Origin: CAZGSD01 sp964528305
Lineage (GTDB): Bacteria > Patescibacteriota > Gracilibacteria > UBA1369
Reading direction: 5' to 3'
Assembly (NCBI GenBank): GCA_964528305.1
Contig: CAZGSD010000001.1
Location: forward strand, 160,736 to 224,735
DNA: 64,000 bases
This document shows, piece after piece, positions 44,657 through 53,556 of this stretch. A model generated the notes under the pieces. It made no database searches. It saw nothing but the letters and a program-made list of their open reading frames with translations, and was not told the origin of the DNA. The translations under genes and the position numbers were made by a program. How positions within the stretch are numbered: the stretch's first letter is position 1; each line of letters starts with the position of its first letter.

Positions 44657-45574
44657 CTATCCAGGCTGGCGAGGTGATTTCCAGGAGGGGTCGTACTGCT
44701 GAAGTAGTTGTACTAAAATATCAACATCTGTTGTTTTTGGGGAAGATAACTTCTCATTACAGACACCCAGTAGGTGTCTGACTTTAAAATCACCAAGATC
44801 TTTATCCAAATCCAATATGGGCTCGCTCTCCACTATTAAGTTATAATAATCTTTGATCACAGTGGGAATTACCGAAGCCAAAGATTCTGCCGGGTGATAT
44901 AAAAACCCATTTTCCTTTTCTACCAACACCCTAAAGACCATGCTTCTGATATGGGCTAGACGTTTGTCAGCTGGCTCTATTGCCGTCAAAACATCTTTTT
45001 CAAATGAATTATATATCTTAGCGTATAAAGCTTTTACCAGGTCCAAACGTGTATTAGTTACCATAACATCCTCAGTCGGGGGAGAGGAATTATCCAAAAG
45101 TTGTGCTACCCTCTTTCCAAATCCTCTTAAAATCTTTAAAAATCTTTCGTCAGACGGGGCCAACATCACATCGGAGCTTTGTGCTGGTGTCACATTAGGA
45201 AGCGTGGGGGGGGTTATTGTTGTTGCACTCATTAGAGATGTTTGAGGCTGCGAAGATGCCAATTTAGCCGCTTCAATTTCCTGCATTGCGGTTATAACTT
45301 GTCTCTGTAAATCATGATTTTCTTGATACCATGAGGGATACAGTGCCAGCCAAGCCTGGCAGGTGTTGTACAGTAGGATCCAAGCCAAGTCCCAGATATC
45401 TCGAGGGCTTTGGTCAATTGGATTGGCGAATTTCTCTTTGAGTCTCTTACCAACTTCCTCTCGCAAAGATTCTAATTCCGGGTATGTTTTGAATATATCT
45501 AGAATTGTATCTATTACCTCACAAGCGTCCGAAGTGAATTCAATGCGACTACCTGGTCCTTTTCGCTCATTCAT
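44657..45574 (-). CDS. Hypothetical protein with stop before an in-frame basic tail
   Basis: No family recognised. The 305-aa product has no signal or membrane helix, is helix-rich (CEVIDTILDIFKTYPELESL, RDIWDLAWILLYNTCQAWLA), and has a Pro/Ser linker at about 110-140. Just after its TAG stop (44657-44659) the same frame continues for 16 codons (44656-44609) reading WLAPKKASTKRSRKKA, then TAA at 44606. This looks like a lost or read-through C-terminal basic tail, similar to the Lys-rich end of the glycosyltransferase at 23002. Its 5' side faces the RND operon divergently. Confidence 0.68.
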   Translation of the reverse strand: MNERKGPGSRIEFTSDACEVIDTILDIFKTYPELESLREEVGKRLKEKFANPIDQSPRDIWDLAWILLYNTCQAWLALYPSWYQENHDLQRQVITAMQEIEAAKLASSQPQTSLMSATTITPPTLPNVTPAQSSDVMLAPSDERFLKILRGFGKRVAQLLDNSSPPTEDVMVTNTRLDLVKALYAKIYNSFEKDVLTAIEPADKRLAHIRSMVFRVLVEKENGFLYHPAESLASVIPTVIKDYYNLIVESEPILDLDKDLGDFKVRHLLGVCNEKLSSPKTTDVDILVQLLQQYDPSWKSPRQPG

Positions 45575-45724
45575 TAGAAATAAATATTACTTATTCAAGG
45601 GCTGTATTTTAGCGAAATTTGAATTCTTGTCAAAGAATAATTTGACAAGGCCGCAAGTATGTAGTAAATTCAGATCTGCTGCCAATTTTTGGGAACAGCA
45701 GTCAATTTAGACTATATTTTGACT

Positions 45725-47455
45725 ATGAAATACCTCCGCGCTGTCATTTACTTTCTCATTTTTATCGGCGGATCAGTTTTACTGATCTGGTTTGTATCGG
45801 GGTTGATAAATAAAAAATTAGACAATAGGGAAGCTATCAGTGGTGATAGCGTTCAGATCACCCAGCAGGTGGGAAATACTTCCCTGTCCGGTGAGGCCGC
45901 TAAGGTAGATTTGCCGACTGCTCAGGAATCTGCCCCTTCCAGCCTGGAAAATCTGCCAACCGTAACTGTCATCACGCCAGCCCTGGACCAGCACAGCTAT
46001 TTGGAAGTGACTGGCCTGGTCAAAGCCAAAAATGCCGTAACACTTTTTCCAGCCACGGCTGGCGCTGTACGAAAAATCAATTTTCAGGAGGGTGATAAAG
46101 TTCGCCAGGGAGATGTGCTAATTGAAATTGGGGGCAATAATAATACTGCTCACCCCGTGGAATTGCAGCGCCAATTGGCTGAACAGACTTTGAGCAATGC
46201 CCAGGCTTCCCTGGCCAGTTTGCGTCAGACCAGTAGCGATAGTTTGCGCCTGGCTGGACTGCAGTTGCAAAGCGCCATCAATCAGGCGGCGGCATTGGCC
46301 TATGATTTTGGTATTATTGAACAAAACAGATCGGCCTTGGAAGAAGGTCGTAGATTACTGGAAAACTCTTTGGAGTTGGCTAGAGCAAAAAATTCACGTG
46401 ACATGGGTAAAGGCCGTGAAGATGTGGATAAATTAATTTTTGCTCTGAACACAGCCCAGGATGAGCGCTCTCGCACGCTGGCACAACTGGACTCTTTGGG
46501 GGCCGCTGCCGGTGATTCATCCACTCCCACTGAACAAATGGTAAAATTGCAGGCCGCACTGGCTGGCCAGGATAAGGCTATAGAAGAGTTATATAAAGCT
46601 ATTGATCTGGCCAGATACGGTCTGTCTACCGGCCGTGATGGTGCTGCTATGGGTGAAAATCAAATGCTCGGGCAAATCAGCCAGAGCCGCAATCAGGCTG
46701 AAGTGCTGGATTTGACATTGCTATCAACTCAAACAAAATTAGGTTATAATAATGGCGAAACCGACCCCCTGCTTTTGGCTAAGCAATCTTTTGAATCGAC
46801 TAAAACGCAGCTTTCTAGCGCCGTAGATAATGCCACCAATCAAGTCAAATTGGCTGCTTTGAATGCGGAAATGGCGCGCACTCAATCATCTGCTTTACAG
46901 GTGAAAGCGCCTTTTGATGGGGTGGTTACGGCTTTGGATCTCTACATCGGGCAATCGGTTAGCCCGCAGGCGGCCGTGGCTGAAATTATCAATCCGCAGA
47001 CTTTTGAATTGGAGGTGGGGGTGGATGCCGCTGTGGCTGATCGTCTGGCCGCCGGGAAGTCAGCACAGTTGATGCTGGCCGGTAAAGCTATAGATGTGCC
47101 GATACGATCTGTTGGTCTGAAAGTTGATGAACGTAGCAAACAGGTCAAAGTGCGTTTGGCTCTGCCCAATATTTTCTTTAAAATCAATCAAAATCTCTCT
47201 GCCCGCTTACCGCTGACCACCGTGGGGGCCACGAAAAGTAGTTTCTTTATACCTCTAGATGCTGTCATTATTGGTTCAGACAGCCAATTTGTCTATATTT
47301 ATGAGCAGGGCCAGGCCAAAAAAGTGGCCGTAACTGTCGGCTCTGTGGCTGGTGATCAAATTGAAATTTTGTCCGGACTGTCTCCTGAGGCCCAGGTAAT
47401 AGTGGGTGGAGCCAAAGCCATCACGGATGGCCAGACAGTGAATATCAAAAAATAA
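45725..47455 (+). CDS. RND efflux periplasmic adaptor (HlyD/MFP family)
   Basis: It links an inner-membrane pump to the exterior. Residues 1-25 form a signal anchor (YLRAVIYFLIFIGGSVLLIWF). The lipoyl/hairpin architecture is visible: VTGLVKAKNAVTLFPATAG and KINFQEGDKVRQGDVLIEIG at the start, a long alpha-helical hairpin (about 145-340), then VKAPFDGVVTALDLYIGQSV and AEIINPQTFELEVGVDAA. Length 577 aa is somewhat above average because of the long hairpin. ATG 45725 is chosen over the in-frame TTG at 45689. Structured repeat C sits between it and the pump. Confidence 0.9.
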   Translation: MKYLRAVIYFLIFIGGSVLLIWFVSGLINKKLDNREAISGDSVQITQQVGNTSLSGEAAKVDLPTAQESAPSSLENLPTVTVITPALDQHSYLEVTGLVKAKNAVTLFPATAGAVRKINFQEGDKVRQGDVLIEIGGNNNTAHPVELQRQLAEQTLSNAQASLASLRQTSSDSLRLAGLQLQSAINQAAALAYDFGIIEQNRSALEEGRRLLENSLELARAKNSRDMGKGREDVDKLIFALNTAQDERSRTLAQLDSLGAAAGDSSTPTEQMVKLQAALAGQDKAIEELYKAIDLARYGLSTGRDGAAMGENQMLGQISQSRNQAEVLDLTLLSTQTKLGYNNGETDPLLLAKQSFESTKTQLSSAVDNATNQVKLAALNAEMARTQSSALQVKAPFDGVVTALDLYIGQSVSPQAAVAEIINPQTFELEVGVDAAVADRLAAGKSAQLMLAGKAIDVPIRSVGLKVDERSKQVKVRLALPNIFFKINQNLSARLPLTTVGATKSSFFIPLDAVIIGSDSQFVYIYEQGQAKKVAVTVGSVAGDQIEILSGLSPEAQVIVGGAKAITDGQTVNIKK

Positions 47456-47468
47456 GCTTTGTGTATAC

Positions 47469-47607
47469 GGCCAGGCAGAGACTATTGCTCTCAGGCATCT
47501 GCGAAGGTGGGCTGGCCTGGTCCGCGAAGCGGCAGCCCACCGTAGCAATAGCGAGGCCGCCGCTGGGGCGGCCGAGCGTGCCTGGGAGCAATAGTCTCTG
47601 CCTGGCC
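47469..47607 (+). repeat. Structured repeat element, copy C
   Basis: Arms 47469-47497 and 47579-47607 pair over 29 bases (one T-G pair). The core helix is GGTGGGCTG (47506-47514) with CAGCCCACC (47533-47541), then the linker and the GGCCGCC-GCTGG-GGCGGCC hairpin. It is inserted between the adaptor gene (ends 47455) and the pump gene (starts 47626), in their orientation, and must be transcribed with them. Confidence 0.88.
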
Positions 47608-47625
47608 ACCTGACAACTTAACTTT

Positions 47626-50600
47626 ATGGAAAACAATCAAAAACCATCTTCGGACTCCCTCTATCTGGATCAACTGCAATTTGAGCCGGCCAAAGCCAAT
47701 AAATTGCTGCATTTTTTGCTGACCAATGGGCGGGTAATTTTTCTGTCCATCATGGTGATTATGGCTTGGGGGTTTTTTGCTTTTAGCCAACTCCCCCTGG
47801 AGTCCACGCCTGAGGTGAAAATACCTTTTGGCATAGTGACTGTGGCTCTACCAGGTGCCAGCCCGGGCGACGTGGAGGAATTGGTAGTGAAAAAAATAGA
47901 GGCAAAAGTGTCCGGTTTATCCGGCGTGAAAACTGTTAACTCTTCTGCTCTTAATTCTTTTGCCGCTATATCCGTGGAATTCCAGGCCCAGGAGGACATC
48001 AAAGATGCCATTCGCCGGCTGCGAGATGCGGTGGAATCGGCCAAATCCAGTCTACCGGCCGAGGCTCTGGATCCTGTGGTTAGTGAAATTTCTTTTAGCA
48101 ATACTCCGATTTGGACATTGGTACTGACTGGCCCACAGGATAGCTTTACTTTGCGCCATTATGCGGAAATGGTAGAGCATGAACTGTCTAAATTACCAGG
48201 TGCCGAAGAAGTGAAAATCAGTGGCGGTGATATAGCGGAAATAAGTATCAGTTATGACCCACAGAAACTGGAGCAATATGGCCTGTCCATTGACGTGGTT
48301 AACAATATCATTCGTGCCAATAATCTCACTTTACCTCTGGGAGAATTAGAAACTGGCAATTTCACTTATGGGTTGAGACTGGATGGGAAATTTAGAAATA
48401 TAGCTGAGTTACGAAATCTCCCGATATCCAGCAGTGGGGATTCGCTGATTCGCTTGAGCGATGTGGGTGACATCGTGGAGCGGGCTGCTACGCGTTCATC
48501 CATAGCCAGATTTTCGGTGCAGGGTCGACCAGCGCAAAGCGCGATTTCCATCAATGTAGTTAAAAAAACTGGAGCTTCTATCATTCAATTAGTGGATGAT
48601 GGTAAAGCTAAAATTGCTGAGTTAAAAGCCTCCCGTCTCCCCGCTGATGTTTTGATTGAAACCACTTATGATGAATCTGAAATTATACGTGAGGATTTTG
48701 ACAATCTCAGTCATGAGGGTTTCAACACAGTGCTACTTGTGACTGTGATTTTATTCCTCTTTGTGGGGTTAAAAGAAGCGTTTACAGCGGGCATAGTGAT
48801 ACCACTGGTGTTTGCGTCGACTTTTGGACTAATGCTGCTAGCAGGGCAAACTATTAACTTCCTGTCACTTTTCTCCCTGATTCTCTCACTGGGGCTTTTG
48901 GTCGATGATGCTATAGTAGTGGTGCAGGCCACCAAACAATATATGGCTACCGGTAAATTCACGCCGGAAGAAGCCGTACTACTGGTATTTAAAGATTTCT
49001 TCGCCATTATTTTAACCACGTCCCTCACCACTATTTTTGCCTTTCTGCCATTGCTGCTGGCCACGGGGATTATCGGGCAATTCATACGGTCTATTCCCAT
49101 CACCGTATCTCTGACTCTGGCCGCTTCCACTATTATCGCTATTTGTATCAATCATCCGCTGGCGGCTATTCTTGAGCGTTTCCGTTTCACACGAACTACT
49201 TTTCGTATACTGGCCGCCCTGTTTTTCCTAGCTTTTTTGGCCACTCTGCCCGGAGCGCTACAGGGACAGGTGCTTATGCTGATTGCCGCGGCCATACTGC
49301 TTTTGTTAAATATATCACTATTGCTTTTCTATCGCCGTTCGTGGCGAAAAACCCTGCTGGCCAATGAGGAAATATTAATGCAGGAAGAGGCTGATCCCGC
49401 TCATATCAAAGCCAAATTACAGCATCATTATTCCGAAGATATTCCGAAAAGTTTTTGGGTGCGAGCTATGTCCGGGGTAGTCAAGATGGATAGACTAATG
49501 CCAAGTTATGAACGTCTATTGCACTGGTTTTTGGATAGCAAAATCCGTGCTTTTGGTTTGATTTTCACGGTGATATTAGTGTTTGCCGCGGCCGTTGCTC
49601 TGCCGGCCACCGGCATACTTAAATCTGAATTTTTGCCGCCGGCTGATAAAGATTTAATGTTTGTGAATATTGAAGGCGCGCCGGGGTTAGTGTTAGAAGA
49701 AACCGCAAAAGTAGCTGATCAGGTTGAAAAAATCTTACTTGGAGAAAAACAAATTAAACATTTTTCATTAGTAATTGGTGAAACTGGAGTGGATTTCAGT
49801 GGCGGTGGAGCTTCTGGCGGGGGTAGTAGCACCAGTGGGCAGAGTAATCGTGCCCAATTTGCCATCAATCTCTGGCCTGAGAAGGAAAGGCCGGTTAAAC
49901 AAAAATCCTATGAATATGCCCCAGAATTGCGTGCTAAATTGGCATCGGTTAGCGGGGCTAAAGTAACGCTGCAGGAAGTGTCTGGGGGGCCTCCATCTGG
50001 CGCTGATTTCGAGGTTACTTTGGCCGGTGAAAATCTGCAAAAACTGGAGCAGCTGGCTAATCAATACAAAGATTATCTGGCGGCCATACCGGGTACCATC
50101 AATGAAAAAACTTCACTGACGCTCAGCCCTGGTGAATTCACTTTCAAACTCAAACCAGTGGAGATGCAGCTGCGTGGGATCACACCAGCTCAGATTGCCG
50201 GCAGCTTGCGCACAGCCATTTCTGGGGCGGAAATAGCTAAAATCCTGGATGGAGAAGAAGAAATAAGTATTCGTACTGCTTATCAGGATGGCGCCGTGGA
50301 TAGCCTGGAGGCATTGCAGTCACTGACTGTGCAAAATATGCGTGGGCAGAGATTTGCGCTGGCGGAGGTGGCTGATGTGCAAATAGGATCTTCTCTGACA
50401 GCTATTCGCCGTGAGAATGAAAAAAGAGTGGTGACGCTTTCCGCCAGCGTGGAAGCGCCGGTACTGCCGGGCGAAGTATTGGCTGCTTTTCAAAAAATAC
50501 TGGCTGAAAAACCGTTACCAGCTGGTTATGAAGCAATTTTTGGCGGACAAAATGACACCAACGCTGAATCCGTTTTCTCTATTTTGCGGGCGATGATAGT

Positions 50601-51093
50601 GGCTTTTTTACTGATCATCAGTGTGCTGGTGATACAGTTTAATTCTTTCCGTAAAGCTCTGCTGGTTTTACTGACAATTCCCTTGGCCATGACTGGCGTG
50701 TTTTTTGGTCTGACGGCTATTGGCTTTACACTATCCTTCCCTACCCTGATCGGTTTACTGGCCCTGTTTGGTATAGTGGTAAAAAATGCCATTATTTTGA
50801 TTGATAAAATCAATCTCAATCTGCGAGTAGGTATACCTTTCCGTGAAGCGATTATCGACGCCTCTAAATCCCGTCTGGAAGCGATCTTCTTGACCACGGC
50901 CTCGACTATTATCGGCATGATACCGATAACTCTCTATGATGAAACCTGGGAAGGTTTGGGGGCGGCGCTGATTTTTGGTTTATCTTCTTCCACTGTGCTC
51001 ACCCTGCTGCTGATACCGATTGTCTTTCACCTGCTTTTCGCCGGTTCCGCCAGACGGGCTGAGAGGGTGCGTCAGCTGCGTTCCGCCAATTAG
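47626..51093 (+). CDS. RND-family efflux pump (AcrB/MdtB-like)
   Basis: A 1155-aa proton-driven exporter. The first helix region MVIMAWGFFAFSQLPLE is followed by STPEVKIPFGIVTVALPGAS and GVKTVNSSALNSFAAISVEF. TM4 holds the proton-relay pair in LGLLVDDAIVVVQATKQYMA and TM10 the Lys in VVKNAIILIDKINLN. Two large periplasmic domains are present, with SDVGDIVERAATRS-type strands. About 100 residues after TM6 (RTTFRILAALFFLAFLATL to LLLFYRRSW) add an extra helix pair compared with AcrB. The gene pairs with the adaptor upstream; no outer-membrane channel is seen, as expected for a cell without a classical outer membrane. Confidence 0.92.
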   Translation: MENNQKPSSDSLYLDQLQFEPAKANKLLHFLLTNGRVIFLSIMVIMAWGFFAFSQLPLESTPEVKIPFGIVTVALPGASPGDVEELVVKKIEAKVSGLSGVKTVNSSALNSFAAISVEFQAQEDIKDAIRRLRDAVESAKSSLPAEALDPVVSEISFSNTPIWTLVLTGPQDSFTLRHYAEMVEHELSKLPGAEEVKISGGDIAEISISYDPQKLEQYGLSIDVVNNIIRANNLTLPLGELETGNFTYGLRLDGKFRNIAELRNLPISSSGDSLIRLSDVGDIVERAATRSSIARFSVQGRPAQSAISINVVKKTGASIIQLVDDGKAKIAELKASRLPADVLIETTYDESEIIREDFDNLSHEGFNTVLLVTVILFLFVGLKEAFTAGIVIPLVFASTFGLMLLAGQTINFLSLFSLILSLGLLVDDAIVVVQATKQYMATGKFTPEEAVLLVFKDFFAIILTTSLTTIFAFLPLLLATGIIGQFIRSIPITVSLTLAASTIIAICINHPLAAILERFRFTRTTFRILAALFFLAFLATLPGALQGQVLMLIAAAILLLLNISLLLFYRRSWRKTLLANEEILMQEEADPAHIKAKLQHHYSEDIPKSFWVRAMSGVVKMDRLMPSYERLLHWFLDSKIRAFGLIFTVILVFAAAVALPATGILKSEFLPPADKDLMFVNIEGAPGLVLEETAKVADQVEKILLGEKQIKHFSLVIGETGVDFSGGGASGGGSSTSGQSNRAQFAINLWPEKERPVKQKSYEYAPELRAKLASVSGAKVTLQEVSGGPPSGADFEVTLAGENLQKLEQLANQYKDYLAAIPGTINEKTSLTLSPGEFTFKLKPVEMQLRGITPAQIAGSLRTAISGAEIAKILDGEEEISIRTAYQDGAVDSLEALQSLTVQNMRGQRFALAEVADVQIGSSLTAIRRENEKRVVTLSASVEAPVLPGEVLAAFQKILAEKPLPAGYEAIFGGQNDTNAESVFSILRAMIVAFLLIISVLVIQFNSFRKALLVLLTIPLAMTGVFFGLTAIGFTLSFPTLIGLLALFGIVVKNAIILIDKINLNLRVGIPFREAIIDASKSRLEAIFLTTASTIIGMIPITLYDETWEGLGAALIFGLSSSTVLTLLLIPIVFHLLFAGSARRAERVRQLRSAN

Positions 51094-51415
51094 GGAAGTG
51101 CTTTAAAAATAAGCTGTTGAAGAAGGAAGCCAAGACTATTCTAGGGCGTTTTTAGATTTGCCGGTCTGCTATTCCAACAGCTTATCGTCTTTTAAATTAC
51201 CGGGCCCGTTTGAAGCGAAGCTGAAAAATTGATGAAATTTTATTTATTTCACCCTCCCGGGCTGGCTGGAGGGAGATTGTTGAACAGGCTTTGATAGCAG
51301 CAGTAAAAAATGGTGCAGGCCAGTAGAGTGTAAGCCATGTTGATAGGGAAAATGCGCCCCCAGTATGGCGGGAGGCCTCTGATCTCTGGCTGAACTATTG
51401 ATTAAATTGGGATGA
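51094..51415 (+). other. Non-coding stretch after the pump gene, possible structured RNA
   Basis: No gene seen. An 11-bp inverted repeat ATAAGCTGTTG (51109-51119) and CAACAGCTTAT (51175-51185) encloses 55 bases. A second hairpin CCCTCC...GGAGGG lies at 51252-51273. The stretch ends at a strong terminator (51416-51452), so it may be a 3' UTR of the pump or a separate small RNA. No match to a known RNA family is apparent to me. Confidence 0.35.
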
Positions 51416-51452
51416 AAAAAACACTCTGCCTAAGGGAGGGAGAGTGTTTTTT
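51416..51452. terminator. Bidirectional rho-independent terminator
   Basis: A 12-bp perfect stem AAAAAACACTCT (51416-51427) and AGAGTGTTTTTT (51441-51452) with a 13-base loop. A and T runs at the two sides allow termination from both strands, for the efflux transcript and the converging secreted-protein gene. Confidence 0.88.
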
Positions 51453-51489
51453 GATTGAATGGAAGTTTAGGCAAATGAATCACTTTTTA

Positions 51490-52452
51490 TTAAGGACAGG
51501 CCACATCTACAAGTACAACACCTCTGTCTACACCAGGAACTCCCGGAATAGTATAGGTAGATGTGTTAGCGCCAATCAAAGCAAAATTAATATTAGGCAG
51601 AGCCGCACAACCTGTTTCTTCAGCCCTATAAGGGTCTTTTTGACAGCGAAATGATTTGGCTATAGCCTCACCGCAGGCTGTAGTATTGAGCTCTGTTGTA
51701 CAGTTGGGGCTAGCAGCTCGAGCTGAGGCTTTGTCTACTGTATAGAAAGGCATAGGAGCTGGGTTGTTGTCTGAATCAAGTAAAGTGATAGTACCAGGGG
51801 ATAAGGTAGAGATTACAAACTGGGCTGGTAATTGACGTGGACTAGCCCAAGTTAAATCGAAATTGCCTCCAAGTCGTCCAAGTGGATTTGGCATTTGTCC
51901 ATCCAAAAACACTCCGTACATGCTATTGGTTGTAGTAATATTATTGGCAAGATCAATCTTAGAAGGACTGCTTCCTGGAATAACAGCGCAATTTCTAAAA
52001 ACTTTAACGTCAGGTGCGCCTCCATCTGCAGCATCTACAGGAGGAGTGACATCTGGGGTGGCATCAGGTCCGCCATCTGCAGCATCTACCAGAGTGGTAG
52101 CGTCTGGGCTGGCATCTGATCCTGAAGCATCTGCATCAGAATGGACGTCTGGGCGTTGGGCATCCGGAATATTACCGTCGCTAGGACCGTCTACTGGCAG
52201 CGGTGAACCGTCTGGATTAATAATAGAAGTGCTGTCTGTACTGCCATCCTGACCAGACTCACCTGGCGCTGAACCAAAGGTGGCGCAGGCTCCAGCAGCA
52301 GTTGAGGTTAAGGCTGTAATCACTAGAATATTAATATTGCGAGCAATAATATTAATATTGCGAGCTGTTTTCTTGGCTCCTTCTAGAGCTGTACCAACAG
52401 CATTCTCCATGCAGCTTGTGGCTGATTGTAGAGATTGACGAGATGTAGACAT
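51490..52452 (-). CDS. Secreted Asp/Pro-rich repeat protein, unknown
   Basis: The 320-aa product has a long N-terminal region with a hydrophobic stretch at about residues 33-52 (NINILVITALTSTAAGACATFG), compatible with export and perhaps lipid attachment, though the lipobox is not strict. A low-complexity segment (about 75-150) repeats PDATTLVDAADGGPDATPDV and TPPVDAADGG, a style common in myxobacterial-type surface proteins. The C-terminal part has several Cys (NCAVIPG, NCTTELNTTACGEA, CQKDPYRAEETGCAAL). At 52327-52365 an 18-bp repeat occurs twice with a 21-bp period and encodes RNINI twice. Family unknown; the composition differs from neighbours. Confidence 0.7.
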   Translation of the reverse strand: MSTSRQSLQSATSCMENAVGTALEGAKKTARNINIIARNINILVITALTSTAAGACATFGSAPGESGQDGSTDSTSIINPDGSPLPVDGPSDGNIPDAQRPDVHSDADASGSDASPDATTLVDAADGGPDATPDVTPPVDAADGGAPDVKVFRNCAVIPGSSPSKIDLANNITTTNSMYGVFLDGQMPNPLGRLGGNFDLTWASPRQLPAQFVISTLSPGTITLLDSDNNPAPMPFYTVDKASARAASPNCTTELNTTACGEAIAKSFRCQKDPYRAEETGCAALPNINFALIGANTSTYTIPGVPGVDRGVVLVDVACP

Positions 52453-52497
52453 AATAGGGAAGTTATTAGAGTTTCACATAAAATACACTTTTATATG

Positions 52498-53556
52498 AAT
52501 TTGTCAAATTTTGTTCAATTGCAGAGTTCCAGTCACATTTTTGAGATGAGGTTGCATGGGTTTGTAAAAAGAGGCGTAAAGAGCTTTTTGTGATGGCGTG
52601 AATCTGTTCATATGAAGCCCTGAATGTCTTCTTTTGAAGTTGTAGAAATGCAACCATTTTTGCAGCCTGTAGTTAAGTTCATCAAGGGATTCATGGAATG
52701 GCCATGAGTAAGCTTCATTTTCTTTGAAAGTACGATGATATCGCTCAATCTTGCCATTGTGTTGAGGCGTATATGGCGGGTTTTTTCGGTGCTCAATGCC
52801 TAGATTAGCAAGGTGGTTAGTAAACTTCTTTCCAAATTCGCTCCCGCAATCAGTTCGAATGGCTTTAATTGTAAATGGCATAGCCAAAATTAACTTATTC
52901 ACAAAGGCAATTGCTTCGGTTTGCCCATGTCCGTCAAAAACTTCTCAGTAAACAAGGCGACTACAATCATCGATTGCATCAAAAACACGTGCTACACGTG
53001 CCCGGCCAAATATAAATGTTACATCCATTTGAATTTCCTCGCCCGGTTCGTTGAGAGAGTAGGCAGTTCTTTTCCGTTTTAGATGTTTGTCCCCCAAGCC
53101 ATAGCGCACTTTCTTGCGCTTCAAGATGCGATATACAGTTGTTTGATCTAATTTGAAGCCACACTGGTCTTCTAGCAGATCTGCTATGGCCTGAGGACCT
53201 TTGTAATTGTTTTTGTTCGCATACAAACAAACTATGTTTTCCAGCTCCTCAGAGGTGCGATTCACAGCCAGACTGCCCTGTTTAGGGCCTGGTTTCTTCG
53301 GGCATATTCCGTCCAAACCATCAAAACGATACTTTGCTAACCACCGGCTAACTGTCTCTCTTTTAACGCAGAGAATTTCAGCCACATCCTTTACTTTGCG
53401 GGTCTTCGCCAAAATATCTTTTAACAAATGTTCACGATGAAAAATCATGTCTTGGCTTGGATACATACTACTCATTTAAGGCTAAGTTTTTAGCTTACCT
53501 TCTTCTTCCTAAAATGTGATCGGAATTGCTGCAATCTTAACAGAATTTGTCAAATT
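52498..53556. mobile_element. IS481-like insertion sequence with probable AATT target repeats
   Basis: The element spans about 52502-53552. Imperfect terminal inverted repeats of ~44 bp are seen: the left end begins TGTCAAATTTTGTTCA and the right end, read inward, TGACAAATTCTGTTAAG, both continuing ATTGCAG ... TTCC ... TCACATTTT. AATT flanks both sides (52498-52501 and 53553-53556), compatible with a 4-bp target duplication. It carries one transposase gene on the minus strand and sits next to the stop codon of the SLH protein gene. Confidence 0.75.
52504..53475 (-). pseudogene. IS481-type transposase interrupted by an in-frame TGA
   Basis: Two pieces in one frame: 53475-52948 encodes the HTH part (KVKDVAEILCVKRETVSRWL, LDGICPKKPGPKQG) and the start of the DDE core (EIQMDVTFIFGRARVARVFDAIDDCSRLVY). 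A TGA follows at 52947-52945. The same frame continues EVFDGHGQTEAIAFVNK, then IRTDCGSEFGKKF, NPPYTPQHNGKIERYHRTFKE and the SGLHMNRFTPSQ end. The catalytic D, D and E are therefore present but split by the stop. A Trp or Gly codon is the probable ancestral residue. Unless UGA is read through, the transposase is inactive. Confidence 0.88.

Noticed and set aside
52945..52947. Alternative genetic code with UGA as Gly or Trp
   Set aside because: mutL and other genes end in TGA, and a normal prfB is present; the transposase TGA is better read as a nonsense change.
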